This document shows positions 44,001 through 55,350 of a stretch of DNA of 64,000 nucleotides, one piece after another; the first letter of the stretch is position 1; the number at the start of each line of letters is the position of its first letter. This stretch comes from Turnera subulata. Its lineage: Eukaryota > Streptophyta > Magnoliopsida > Malpighiales > Passifloraceae. The stretch covers positions 78,258 through 142,257 of the forward strand of contig JAKUCV010007469.1 in the NCBI GenBank assembly GCA_028386065.3. Reading direction: 5' to 3'. The position numbers and the translations under genes are program-made. Below the pieces are notes generated by a model, which was given only the letters and a program-made list of their open reading frames with translations, searched no databases and was not told the DNA's origin.

Positions 44001-44655
44001 TTTCAGCTCCAACAGTAGCTAATAACGGCCTCCCAAGAATAATCGGCATTTGAAAATCAATCTCCATGTCGAGCACCACTAAATTGACTGGCACAAAGAA
44101 CTTCCCAACCTTGATTGGAATATCCTCCAATATCCCCATTGGATATTTGACAGATCGATCCGCAAGCTGAAGAGAGATGGTAGCCGGCTTCATGTCTCCA
44201 ATATCGAGCTTCTCAATAATTCTCTTTGGAATAAGACTAACACTGGCTCCCAAATCACATAGAGCACGCTCAATACATATAGAACCAATATTGCTAGGAA
44301 TAGAGAAACTTCTAGGGTCCTTTAGTTTCGGCGGCAGCTTGTTCTGCAGAATTGCACTGCACTCCTCCGTCAAAGCCACTGTCTTGTAATTTTCTAGCTT
44401 CCTTTTCCTGGAAAGAATTTCCATGAGAAATTTAGCATAAACAGGAATTTGAGAAATTACTTCAGTAAATGGCACATTAATATGCAATTTCTTTAAATGT
44501 TCAAGAAATCTCCCGTATTGTTCGTCTTTTTTGCTCTGCTGAAGTCGCTGAGGGAATGGAACCGGTGGTTCATATGCTTTGACTTCAGGCCATTTCTCCT
44601 TCGGTTGCTCTCTTTTCTGCTTCGCTAGCTTTCACTTGGGAATCCACTTCTCTTG
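44001..44655 (-). pseudogene. Gypsy aspartic protease region
   Basis: On the minus strand: PVPFPQRL, LEHLKKLHINVPFTEVISQI and LPPKLKDPRSFSIP, then the protease core CDLGASVSLIPKRI. Its catalytic motif is D-L-G-A-S, the form used by Athila/Tat elements instead of DSGA. It ends with IILGRPLLATVGAE at the copia insertion. The stretch from 44487 to 44001 is open. The same frame continues beyond the insertion at 40480. Confidence 0.88.
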
Positions 44656-45915
44656 CTACTGCTTCTTTTCCTCTGCTCCCTTTTCAGGTAACTGGTTCTC
44701 CGCCTTCGGTTGCTCATCTTCTTCTTCTTGCTTATTGATGGTGTCGGCTACATCTTCTTTAGGTGGATAGGGATCATCTAATTGCTTTTCGCTTCTAAGT
44801 GCTATAGCCTTGACTTGCTCTCTCGGATTAACTATGGGTTGTCCCGGTAGGTTTCCTGGTGTCCTCATGATCGCCTCCGCTTGCTACGCAAGTTGCATCT
44901 CAAGCATCTTCGAGTGAGTCTTCATATTTGCCATCCGGTTGTTGAATCCTTGCATATTCTCCAATTGCATATGTTGGGTCTCCATTATGGCTTTCATCAT
45001 AAATGTAAGATCCATGTCTTGATTATTCGGAATTTGCATGCTTGAACTCTTCTGCCCATAATCGTTCCTTTGAAAACCGCCTTGTTGGTTTGGGTTGGTC
45101 TCCCTCCATGAGAAATTAGGATGATTCCTCCATTCCGGATTGTATGTGTTGGTGTAGGGTCCTCGTTGTTGTTGGCATTGATGAATGTAATTCATCTGCT
45201 CAATCTTCAACTCGTCTCCGGTCGGACAATTCATAGAATTGTGTCCAGCACCTGCATATTTATCACATATTAAACTCGGCATAACAGCAGCAAAACATGA
45301 TTTTACCTGCTGACTCAAACAATCTAGCTTTGAATTAAGCATTGTCACTGTCTCCACATCCAGAATTCCAGCTACTCGCTTGTTGTTTGATCGTGAAGAG
45401 CTCTGGTAACTGTTACTCGCCATCGTCTCCAACTTTTGATATGCCACATCTGGTGCTTGCGCCATGAATGCCCCTCCTGAAGCTGCGTCCAAACTCATAC
45501 GCAAAGGCTCATTTAAACCATTAAAGAAAGACTAAACTACAAGCCATTCGGGTAATCCATGTTGTGGGCATCCTTGAATAAAATCCTTGTAACGTTCCCA
45601 TGCTTCACAGAAACTTTCTCCATCGTATTGAGTGAATGATATAATCTTGCTCCGAATACGTGTTGCTTTTTCAAGTGGATAATATTTTGCAAGAAAAGCT
45701 TTTGAAAGCTCCTCCCATGTCTTGTATGTTCCAGCTGCTCCTGACTTCAACCACTTCTTAGCCTTGCCTTGCAAAGAAAATGGGAATAAACGAAGTCGAA
45801 TTGCATCATCAGTCGCCCCATTGATCTTGATCAAATCACAAATCTCCGTAAACTTCTGTAGATGTTGATTCGGGTCCTCATTATCCAAGCCTCCAAATTG
45901 TTCCCGTTGCACCAT
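44656..45915 (-). pseudogene. Gypsy gag (Athila-like)
   Basis: Minus-strand frame starting near 45915, with the retrotransposon gag domain FPFSLQGKAKKWLKS, FLAKYYP and ESFCEAWERYKDFIQGCPQHG. TAG at about 45532 is followed in the same frame by SFFNGL and the rest of gag to 44884, another stop, and a Glu-rich linker to 44656. A zinc-knuckle-like CDKYAGAGHNSMNC lacks the second cysteine. The N-terminal end is truncated next to the primer site by a deletion. Confidence 0.85.
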
Positions 45916-45920
45916 ATGAA

Positions 45921-45961
45921 TGATGCGTTTTATTTACGCGGCAACAGCGCCAAAAAAAGCT
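45921..45961 (-). promoter_or_regulatory. Gypsy primer site (tRNA-Asp type) and LTR-end repeat
   Basis: On the minus strand TGGCGCTGTTGCCG (45939-45952) resembles the tRNA-Asp site TGGCGCCGTTGCCG, nine bases from the LTR. It is followed by a second copy of the LTR end (plus strand TGATGCGTTTTATTTACGCG at 45921-45940, same as 45962-45981), marking a rearranged leader. Confidence 0.75.
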
Positions 45962-47805
45962 TGATGCGTTTTATTTACGCGTGACTTCTTCAAATTTATA
46001 ATTCTTGAGCAATTCACAACACGACACACAAATAACTCACGAGTAAACGCAACGATTGTTAACTGCAAGCGCACAGTGTACTATCTAGTGTAGTAGTCTA
46101 ATCAAGGCCGATCCACAGAACAAGGGAAATAAGTACTATCTAATGTCACAACTCAAGATTTTCTAGGCAAATCAATTAGAAGATGGTATAGGGTGATGTC
46201 GACTAGGCTAAAAGAAAGAAATAAAATCGCAAACTTAATCTAAAGCAAAGTTCTATCAATATCTAAAGCAATCTAGGAAATCGGGGTTCACACAATTACT
46301 ATGTAGGTTTATTATGCATGGATGTCGATATCTATGTTGATGTGTGATTGTGGGCAATTGTTTCTAATGTCTTTATCCTCAGCTCTCGCATGTTGAATCA
46401 AATATTCAGCAAAGATTACTACCTAGCTCTCGCATAGCCTAGCATCAATACTAAACTCATTAACCACAAAACAATCAATCAAGCCCTAAGAAACTATCAG
46501 CTCTCGCATATTTTAGCATCAATCAATCTATGTTCTTCTAGGTATCATCATATAAATCACATAGCTCTCGCATGTTGCTATCAATAAGAATCATTCCAGA
46601 GTAGATAGGTAATTCGGCACACATAGATTGAACAATCAACACAATCAATTGAATAAACATAAGTCCATAGATAAATAAAACCATAGAAGTAAATGGCTAC
46701 ATCCCTAATCCTAGATTAGAGAATTAGTTCATCATAATAAAATAGCAAATCATCAAAATCTCACAAGTATTCATCAAGTAAATAATTTAACAGAAAGAAA
46801 ATCGAAAAGAGGAAGAAGTAGTGAAGTCGGGTAGCCGATTTGTGTTGGTGATGATGGCGTCGACTTGTGCTCTCCTGGTGTCAATTTCTACTGCAAATGG
46901 ACTGGTGTTTCTGTGACTTTAAACCTTCAAATCTTGCTAGAAAAATATTGAATTGTTGTGGGGAATAACCTTTGAAATTGGATGAGAAATTCGGCACCAC
47001 CTAGAGGATCCAAAAGAGTGAAAACCCTAACCCTACTATTGTGTGTAACCTAATAACTAACCAATTCGGCAGAGCTTTGCCCGCTGACTTCTGCCTCCTG
47101 AATATGTCGACCTAGGGGGTCCTTTTATACTGTCTTTAGCTGCTGGAAGTCGGTGGGGCTCTCCTACTTTGAATGGAAATTGAATTCTTGACTTGTACTC
47201 CAAGTTAGACTTTTGCCTGTTTTCTGACCCAACAAGTGCACGCCACTTAACTCTTAGAAGACGTCCAAAGTGGGCAATGGACTCTTCTATATTGTTCTAG
47301 ATAATTCTCTCAATTTTTTTTTTCATAAAAAGAACTCTTCAATTGGACTTCTGTAGCTCAAGATATCGCCGAAACACTGGGTCTGGGTCGGCATAGAAAA
47401 ATCTGCATCCTGGGTTGGATTAAAATAATTACTGCTCCTTGTAGAATGGTCCAAAAATTATGAAATTTAATCCTTTGAAAGATCTGGAAGTCTAGTTTCG
47501 TCTCCAATTAGTCTCACTTAATTTAGATGCCCTGAACTCCCGAAAGCTTCAAAATAGTCGGCTGTGCTCACTGCAGAAAGTTTCCTAAATTGGGTCTGGT
47601 TTCCAAACTTGGCTAAAAAGCTTCCATTCTTCAATAGAAATGATAAATTCCTGATAAAAATACTTAATCAGTAAAATTGAAGTACTAATTGACACAATGC
47701 ATCAAAACACAAAATAATATAGAGATTATACACATAATCGACCAAGAATACATAGTAAAAGACATTCAAAACCATCATAAAAACACTAACATTTAGATGT
47801 TATCA
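45962..47805 (-). repeat. 5' LTR of the Athila-like element
   Basis: Partner of 20594-22434, 1844 bp, TG...CA. Substitutions between the two LTRs occur at a visible rate of a few per 100 bp, so the insertion is not recent. Followed by the TSD copy AAAAG at 47806-47810. Confidence 0.93.
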
Positions 47806-47810
47806 AAAAG

Positions 47811-48116
47811 CATGTAAAGGTTAAGGTTGAACCCATAAAGGCCTAAACATAATGAGTGTTCGAAATCCTAAAAGAAGGGTCCTTTAAGTAGTGGAGTACC
47901 TGGTAAGGATGAACCACTCTAAATCTCTTGTGTTTGCTTTTCTTTCCTTTCTTATTCTCAAGCTCGTTTCAAATCACAAACTCACTCTCTCAGAATCTGG
48001 TTTCACAAAAACCAGTTCTTCCCCAGAATTCGGTTTCACAAAAACCAAATTTTCCTAAACTCGAAAAAGTTTCCAAGCCAAATTCACCCTCCTACTTAGG
48101 CACTTTTGGGCCAACA
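47811..48116 (+). repeat. SIRE-1 3' LTR, right fragment
   Basis: Continues the LTR interrupted at 20593 and ends CACTTTTGGGCCAACA. Contains the hairpin CTGGTTTCACAAAAACCAG (47997-48015) and a second copy beginning CGGTTTCACAAAAACC at 48031. Confidence 0.88.
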
Positions 48117-48182
48117 ATGTAAAATTAAACGATAAAGAGATAACTACCAATTCCTGCCAGCGCGCTTTGCTGCAGGAAAGTT

Positions 48183-48465
48183 TAAATATCAAATCGTAAA
48201 ATCAAATCTTAAACTGTATTTAAGATGGTCCATACCAAATAAATTAATTATTATTTAAATAAGGAATTGAGATTTTAGAATATTGATGACTGGATTTTGA
48301 TCCCCTAAGATTAGTTTGGGCAGATTTTGTACCATCGGGGACTTTGTAAACGAAAATAGCGACAATAACCTTGCTTCACCATTTTATAGCTTGGCATTTG
48401 GTCATCTTTCTCAGTTGGATTTCTTTAGATCAGGATTACTAAGGCCCAATTTATTGATAATATTC
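48183..48465 (+). repeat. Block B, upstream region of the peptide pseudogene (first part)
   Basis: Matches 8830-9090 nearly base for base, including AAATATCAAATCGTAAAATC and CTTTAGATCAGGATTAC. Interrupted at 48466 by a copia element; it continues at 53014-53406 and matches 9095-9200 and 10990-11269. Between 48117 and 48182 nothing is recognised. Confidence 0.87.
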
Positions 48466-48690
48466 TAAAGAACTGTGAGACTAAGAGTTTAAGGTGGCTG
48501 AGAATGGGCACTTGAAGACTTAGCCCAGGTATGTATTATATACTCATTATGTACAGCTCATAGAATACAATCGTAAGAAGTGTACAAGTACTGCAACTCT
48601 ATCATCACAGAAGATAAGATAACTAAGTCAATCATCATAGGAGATAAGATAACTGAGCTATGTTTAGACTTCGTATAGCATACGCTAATA
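48466..48690 (-). repeat. 3' LTR of the young copia element
   Basis: Element strand reads TATTAGCGTATGC...CAGTTCTTTA, so the ends are TA...TA and not TG...CA. The polypurine tract GTTTGAGGGGGAG abuts it on the minus strand. Confidence 0.88.
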
Positions 48691-48697
48691 CTCCCCC

Positions 48698-51600
48698 TCA
48701 AACTGAACCGGGAGAGAACACTAGGTGCAATTTGTTTCTCAGCAACTGGAATCGTTTGGTCGGTAATGGCTTGGCCAGGATATCAGCTAACTGATGTTCA
48801 CTTTGATCATATTGGATGCGAAGCTTGGCTGCACCGACCTGTTCACAGACAAAGTGATAGTCAAGTGTAACTTGCTTGGTGCGAGAGTGCTGAATAGGGT
48901 TGTGACAGAGGTAAGTAGCTCCAATGTTGTCACACCAGATAGTTGGAGGTAAAAAAGAGATGCCAAGTTCACCTAGTAAGGACTGTATCCACAGTAACTC
49001 GGCTGTGCCATCTGCAACTGCTTTGTATTCAGCCTCCGTAGATGATCTGGCAACAGTCCGTTGCTTTTTGGATGCCCAAGATATGAGATTCGTCCCCAGA
49101 AACACAAGAAACCCAGCTGTAGATTTTCCATCATCAATGCTACCACCCCAATCAACATCAGTACAGAGCTGAATGGAGGTGCTGGTAGTGCGATTGAGCT
49201 ATAGGCCAAGATGTGATGTTTGTTTAAGGTAACGAATAATCCGTTTGACAGCCTGGTAGTGTTCCTCAGTCGGTGCTTGCATGAACTGACTGACCTTATT
49301 AAGTGCAAAGATGATGTCGGGCCTAGTGATGCCCAAGTATTGTAAAGATCCTACCAGATGTCGATAAAGAGTGGGGTCAGAAAACTCTTTTCCCCCAGTT
49401 TTGGTGAGCTTCGTCGTAGTCGAAGCAGGAGTGTGTAATCCTTTGCATTCTGCCATGCCGGACTTTTGCAAAAGATCTGTGATGTACTTGCGTTGTGTTA
49501 ACAAGAGTTCTTCCTTGGTGGAGGTGATCTTCACACCAAGAAAGTAATTCGCCCGGCCCAAGTTTCTGAAGGAAAATTCATCTCCAAGTCGCCGAATCAA
49601 ATTAGCAACAAAAACTGGATTGTTTGCAGTGATTAAAAGGTCATCAACATAAATCAATAGATAAGAAACAACATTCTCATGCCTGTATATCATCAAAGAA
49701 GTATCTGACTTGGACATAGTGAATCCAAGAGATATGAGATAATCACTGAGTCGACGATAACAAGCCTGTGGGGCTTGTTTTAACCCATACAGAGACTTGT
49801 GCAACCGGCACACATGATGAGGTTTATCAGAAGCAAGATAACCCCTGTGGTTGAGACATATAAACTTCTTCTTTGAGTTCCCCATGAAGGAAAGCATTTT
49901 TATGTCAAGCTGTTGTACCGGCCAGTGAGAAGATAGTGCATAGCTAAGAACAACACGAATTGTAGTTGGTTTAACCACTGGACTGAATACCTCTTTGAAA
50001 TACCTTCCCTCTGATGAAAGCCTTTGGCCACAAGACGAGCCTTGTACCTTTCTATCTCGCCATTGGCTTTCCTCTTTATCCTGTAAACCCATTTATTTCC
50101 GACCAGGTTCATGGTTGGATGATATGGGACTAATGTCCATGTGTGATTCCTGATCAGAGCATTCATCTCATCTTGCATGGCTGTGTGCCATACAGAGTGT
50201 TTATTAGCTTCCGTAAAGGAGGTTGGTTCCGTATCAGGTGGTAATTGTTTTTGAGTAATATAGTTGGATGGGGAATAACGGTTTACAGTCATGGGATGTG
50301 AACGAAGAGTCATTTTTCTGGTTGGAGCTAAGGGTGCAGTTGGTTGTATTTGTGGTGGACTAGGAGTAGGAGAGGACACAGGTTCATCAACCGACAGACC
50401 AGGTGAGGAAAAAGACAGTTGTCGGTGAGAAAGTAGAAGAGGAGAAGTAGAAGGCGTGTTGGTTTGAATAGGTGAGTGAGATGTGGTAGCGAGTTTGGAG
50501 GAGGATGTACCTATTTGAGATGGACTCGATGACACAGGTTCTGGTGATAAGGCAGGAGCAGTAGTGGCAGATTGAGATTGCACCAAGCGACTTGTATCTG
50601 GGAAGAAGACAGTGAGAGGCACCGATACCCACGTTTCCGTGGGAGGTAGACTTGGACTATGATGCAATTTCATTGTAACAAATGGATAAATATCTTCAAA
50701 AAATTTGACATGCCGGGCAGTATACATTCGTTTTGTTAGATAATCCAGGCAACGATACCCTTTATGCAAAGAGCTATATCCTAAAAATACACAAGGTGCT
50801 GAACGATAGGTGAATTTGTGGTTGTGATAAGGACGAAGGTGAGGGTAGCAAAGGCACCCAAAAACTCGCAGAAAGTGATAATCTGGTTTAGTAGATACTA
50901 GAACTTCATGCGGAGAACGATGTTGTAGAATTCGTGTTGGCAACAAATTGATTAAAAAGACAGCTATTTCAAGAGCAAAATGCCAGTAAGATTGTGGTAT
51001 TTTGGCTGTGGCCATTAAGGTGAGGCCTGTTTCTACAACATGCCTATGGCGCCTCTCAACTGAGCCTTGTTGCTCATGAGTGTGTGGGCATTGAATGCGA
51101 TGCACAATACCACAAGTTTGAAACCATTTATGCAGCGACCTATATTCCCCTCCCCGGTCACTTTGCACATACTTAATTTTAGTGTCAAATTGTCTCTCAA
51201 CCTGTGTTTGAAAAGTGCGAAAGGTATCATATACTTCAGATTTCCTTTTAAGGGGATAAAACCACATATATCTGCTAAAATCGTCCACAAAAAGCACATA
51301 ATACTTTGAACCAGAAATACTTGAGTACGGGGCAGGGCCCCAAACATCTGTAAAAATGAGTTCCAAAGGCTTATTAGAGCGAGTAAAAGTAGAGGCTAAA
51401 TGAGTTCTAGTGGATTTGCCTAAAGGGCAGTAAACACAAGATTTAAAACTAGACTCAGACGAAACAGGAATATGAGAATGACGAAAAACATGTTGTTGAA
51501 TTTGAAGACGAGGGTGCCCAAGTCTTCGGTGCCACGTCTCTGCATCAACCCGTGTAACTGAAAGTTCATGAGGACCAGGTGCTATGGAGGTGGAATCGAA

Positions 51601-51984
51601 GGTGTACAGCCCATTACTGCTCCTGCCGGAAAGAAGTATGGTCTTGGTGGTGCGATCCTTAACATAAAACAAAGTTGGGTGAAATTCAAAGAATACATCA
51701 TTATCATTAGCAAATTGTTGTACAGAAAGGAGAGACTTCATTATGGATGGCACGTGCAAGATATTATTAACAAGGAGAGGACGAGAAGAAGAGGGAATAG
51801 AGGTATTACCAACACCCGCAATTGGCGTGTCATGACCACTACCAACCTGGACAGAATCGTTACCAGAATACTCTGTGTAAGGATGAAGTGTATGTTGATC
51901 AGGAGTCACATGGTGACTAGCACCAGTATCAGGAAACCATGAACCAGCAGAGTATGGAGGGTAAGCAGGTGAGACCGTGTTCAC
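48698..51984 (-). pseudogene. copia protease, integrase, RT and RNase H
   Basis: Frame from 51984: protease WFPDTGASHH, pre-integrase WHRRLGHP, integrase (TDVWGP, VQSDRGGEY, QGSVERRHR) and RT entry [10 protein letters not shown], with shifts in 49900-50090. From 50092 another frame covers RT to LLIYVDDLLIT; just before, the AFLHG motif region is out of frame over a short stretch (near 49880). From 49308 the RNase H reads SSTEAEYKAVADG, then CDNIGATYL, and ends at 48698. Domains and order are complete, and a few small lesions disable it. The linker 50300-50650 is Ser/Pro-rich. Confidence 0.9.
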
Positions 51985-52714
51985 AGTAGGAGAGCCATTT
52001 GAATGACGCTGAAAACAGTTTGTTGCAGTATGCCCAATCTTCTGACAAATTTGGCATTTTGGGCGGTAGGAATCCTGGTTATAATTGCGACCATTCCGGC
52101 CCCGTCCACGCCATCCTCGACTGCCCCTCTGTGAGGGAGAAAACTGTTGCTGCTGCGGCTGTCACTGTGCAACAAGAACAGATGGCGCAGCAGGAGAGGA
52201 TATGTCTTTGGAGTGATTGGGAGCAGGGGCATCAAGAGTCATGGACTTGAGGGGATCATTGTGAAGGAACTCATAACTCATCAAGGCTCCTTGCAACTCG
52301 GCAAAAGACAGTGGTTCAGGACGAGCTGTAACAGTAGTGGCAAAGGTTTTGAGGTCAGGTTGAAGACCCCGAATTAAGCTGATCTGAAAATCAATAGGAC
52401 TCATAGCCTGTCCACTGGCAGCAAGTTCGTCTGAAAAGCGCTTTGCACGATTCAAATATTGAAGAACCGACTCATCAAATGACATAGCCGAGGACTCCCT
52501 GACCAGCCAGAAAGGGCTCGATCTGAGCACGCCAGAACACGTAATTTGTGTGCGAAAGCTTAACGGTAATGGAATGATGGGAATTGCTCAAGGATTGAAT
52601 CTGAGCAGGCGGCTGCACAAGAGCAGCAGCAGGGTTAAGAACAGAGGGTCCAGCTAGGGGATTCTGAGAACCCGAGGTGGTGGAAGCAGCGCTGACTGGG
52701 GGATCAGTAGCCAT
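51985..52714 (-). pseudogene. copia gag with zinc knuckle
   Basis: ATG at 52714 opens a Ser/Ala-rich leader and the gag start (LSHTNYVFWRAQIEPFLAG). A deletion with frameshift lies near 52500. The frame from 52530 (LQYLNRAKRFSDELAASG) ends at an in-frame TGA (52162-52164) and continues in the same frame through an RG-rich basic stretch (SRGWRGRGRNGRNY) to the zinc knuckle CQICQKIGHTATNC, then directly into the protease frame. One gag-pol polyprotein is the usual arrangement. Confidence 0.85.
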
Positions 52715-52776
52715 GATACCAAGCAAGGAAAGGAAAAAGAAACTAGGTTTTTTTTTTTCTGCGGTTAGGCTGTGTA

Positions 52777-53013
52777 GCTCCGCTACCATAAAGAACTGTG
52801 AGACTAAGAGTTTAAGGTGGCTGAGAATGGGCACTTGAAGACGTAGCCCAGGTTTGTATTATATACTCATTATGTACAGCTCATAGAATACAATCGTAAG
52901 AAGTGTACAAGTACTGCAACTCTATCATCACAGAAGATAAGATAACTAAGTCAATCATCATAGGAGATAAGATAACTGAGCTATGTTTAGACTTCATATA
53001 GCATACGCTAATA
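52777..53013 (-). repeat. 5' LTR and primer site of the young copia element
   Basis: LTR 52789-53013 is followed on the minus strand without a spacer by the primer site TGGTAGCGGAGC (52788-52777). This fixes the LTR end at TTCTTTA. Confidence 0.85.
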
Positions 53014-53018
53014 TACTC

Positions 53019-53406
53019 AAAGGTTCTCTCAGCAAAGTTGGCTTTGCAAGTCAATTTATTGATCTAGGACCCTAGCTAGCTAGGAAGTTGAAAAATAAAA
53101 TCAAAAGCATAGGAAAGAAACAGACATTCATTAGTAGAAAACGGGGCAATTTGAGAATTGATTTGGCACCATCTTGTTTTGGCGTTTTAGGTAACTCTAA
53201 ATACAAGCCATTAGATATAAAGGGAGGGCTGAGATTAAATTTCTTGGTATCGCGAATAGATTCTTTGGAACAAGTATAGTAAATTGTAAAAAAAACATCA
53301 TCTGATCCGCGGCTATATAAATAGATCGCGATCGAAGAGGAGCAAAGCAGGAAGATTTAAGTATATTTCAAAACAATAAGAAAGAAAGAAACAAGGCAAC
53401 AAAAGA
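53019..53406 (+). repeat. Block B, promoter and leader of the peptide pseudogene
   Basis: Second part of the upstream region. TATATAAATA lies at 53314-53323, 84 bp before the ATG, in the same sequence context as the intact gene. Promoter elements look conserved. Confidence 0.85.
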
Positions 53407-53727
53407 ATGGCAAGTAGCAAGAAGCAGGTTAGTTTGATGGTGATGGTGGTGCTTGTGGTTGCAGCCAACTCTGCTCATTATGCTGTTGGTATACGTGAGA
53501 TTAATAATACTCCAGCTGGTGTCTCCGATGGAGGTGATGATCAAGTTACAGATATTCTGAAGAATAGTTAATATCCCTTCTCTGATGATATCATGCTCCA
53601 ATTAGGTGGACATCCTCGTCAGAGTCATCTTTCTTGCATCCCTTACGGTCAGCGCTGTAGACCTCATAAACCATGGGAATGCTGCAGTGGTCATTGCGTT
53701 CGAGCTCGATTTGGGGTGTGCACATGA
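53407..53727 (+). pseudogene. Knottin-like peptide gene copy with in-frame stop
   Basis: Paralogue of 11270-11557. The signal peptide and acidic linker are intact up to codon 45; then a 33-bp segment absent from the other copy (53542-53574) brings in TAA at 53569-53571. The insertion length is a multiple of three, so the downstream frame stays in register: the six cysteines are all kept (C-x6-C-x7-CC-x3-C-x7-C), ending in TGA at 53725-53727. Translation should stop after 54 residues, leaving a secreted propeptide without the cysteine domain, unless the 33 bp are removed from the RNA or the stop is read through. An assembly error is also possible. Confidence 0.82.
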
Positions 53728-54329
53728 AATCAATGCCTGGCGAATTCAAACGAGAAAACATTGATGGTCAGGGGAGCGCTATATATATAGGCTATATATA
53801 TATATGTGAGTGTTTGCTTGGCCAGTGTGCTTGTAATAATCCAATAAAATTAAGGTTCAGCTGCTAGGCGATCCGGGTACGGACGTATGCTTCTATGTTG
53901 TGATATAATTTGAATAAATAAAATTGTATTGTCCTTGCTTACACTTTTTCTATTACATTTTTATTGGTAACAAAGGTAAAGGAACCAGACAAGTCAAAGG
54001 TTGAAAGGTACACGAGCCATGGGAGAATGAAAAGGAATATTTCATCAAACTCAATCTGGTATTCATTAGAGCACATAATTAACTAGTCTCTATATATCTT
54101 GACATTAAAATTAGGGGCGGAATCTATAAATATTGTTCAATGTAGGCAAACAAAACAAAGCATCAAACATTATATAAGCAAGCCTGTCCAAATAAAAATT
54201 TTAGTGTCAAACATTAAAATAAATAAATTATTATAATTATTTTATATCTTTTTATAATATCTTTGAAAAGTAATTATAGTATGTACATGTATAAAAACCT
54301 ACTGAATAATAAATTATTATTTAGATAAA
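53728..54329. other. 3' flank of the pseudogene, shared with block A
   Basis: Conserved GCGATCCGGGTACGGACGTA and poly(A) signals AATAAATAAA at 53913-53922. Similarity to block A ends near 54095 and resumes at 60722. 54100-54329 is AT-rich with no gene. Confidence 0.75.
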
Positions 54330-55350
54330 AGACGATGAGAATGCACAGCAAGCACAGTGCTGGAAGATGCTTTGGAATTTATCCATCCCGCCTAAAGTTC
54401 GAGTTTTTATGTGGAGGCTATGTCATGACGCATTGGCTACAAAACGCAACCTATTATTCAGGCAGGTGGTGCATGATAATGCATTCCCCATGTGCAATAG
54501 CAGTGCTGAGACAAGCCTTCACCTATTTTGTGAATCTCAATGGACGAGGGAGGTATGGGAGAGCATCCATTCGGGACAAGTAATGGGACCTTCCCAATCG
54601 CTAGTGGAGTGGCTGCAGGGTATTTATCGAAGTGGAACTGCGGATGCAATGGAACTCACTTGTATGGCGCTGTGGTCCATTTGGAAGACCCGGAACGACT
54701 TTGTGTTCAGTAATATTGCGGGATCTGCATTCGGCACTGCACAAAGAGCAAGAAGTATTCTGAGGGACTATACGGACGCCCAAGGGACATGCAAGCAGAC
54801 GGGTGGTTCGCAAGGAACAACATCGGTGCAGAAGTGGATGTCACCGGCCCACGGCTGGTACAAGGTCAATACAGATGCAGCATGGCACCATGGGAGAGCC
54901 CAAGTCGGAATCGTCGCACGCACGGAAGAATGCAAGGTAATCTTCAGTGCGGTTAAAGGCTTGGCGGGGGTATCCAGCCCGGAGGAAGCTGAAGCTTGTA
55001 AGGTGTCCAATTTTCATTGCAATGGCGCTTATCACAGGTGATCTGGGAGACTGATTGTCTTAGTTTGTTGCAGAGCTTAGCTACGCATGTCTTCCCCCAA
55101 CAATCTCATTGGTCTACTTTTGCAGGATATAACAGCTATGTCTGTCTTGTTTACGTCTTTTCAATTCTGTTTTAGTAGTAGAACATCTAATAAGGTTGCA
55201 CATTCCCTAGCGCACTTAGCAATAGTGACAGACTCTGAACAGGTTTGGGATGGTTCTGTCCCAAGGCCTATTGAACCCATTGTAGACTCTGATTTGAGCA
55301 TGCTATAAATGAATTGGCGATGGTTTCCTAAAATAAATAAATAAATAAAT
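54330..55350 (+). mobile_element. LINE 3' end: zf-RVT, RNase H-like domain and A-rich tail
   Basis: 5'-truncated. An open frame 54367-55041 encodes PPKVRVFMWRLCHDAL, a zinc-binding remnant (MCNSSAETSLHLFCES), a Trp linker (LWSIWKTRNDFVF) and the start of an RNase H-like domain (KVNTDAAWHHG). After frameshifts the domain continues with WETDCLSLLQSL and then, in another frame, SNKVAHSLAHLA ending at 55308. A tail of AAATA repeats at 55332-55350 marks the LINE 3' end. Same domain order as 12285-13198. Broken by at least two shifts. Confidence 0.85.

Larger units (their letters stand above)
20594..47805 (-). mobile_element. Athila-like Ty3/gypsy element with three nested insertions
   Basis: LTRs of 1841 bp (20594-22434) and 1844 bp (45962-47805) share TG...CA ends and are flanked by AAAAG at 20589-20593 and 47806-47810. 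Reading on the minus strand: 5' LTR, tRNA-Asp-type primer site, gag, protease, zinc-binding and integrase domains, a third ORF and 3' LTR. Three insertions interrupt it: 40481-44000, 31964-39485 and 24957-30708. Subtracting them leaves about 10.4 kb. LTR length, gag type, the CDLGAS protease motif and an extra 3' ORF fit the Athila lineage. RT and RNase H are missing. Confidence 0.9.
48466..53013 (-). mobile_element. Young Ty1/copia element, 4548 bp, atypical LTR ends
   Basis: Two 225-bp LTRs (48466-48690 and 52789-53013) differ at about three positions. Flanks TATTC (48461-48465) and TACTC (53014-53018) are the target duplication with one change; the paralogous empty sites near 9090 and 10885 read TATTC/TATCC-AAAGG. 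On the minus strand: LTR, primer site, gag, protease, integrase, RT, RNase H, polypurine tract (GAGGGGGAG), LTR. Coding is broken by at least one stop and two shifts. Confidence 0.92.
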
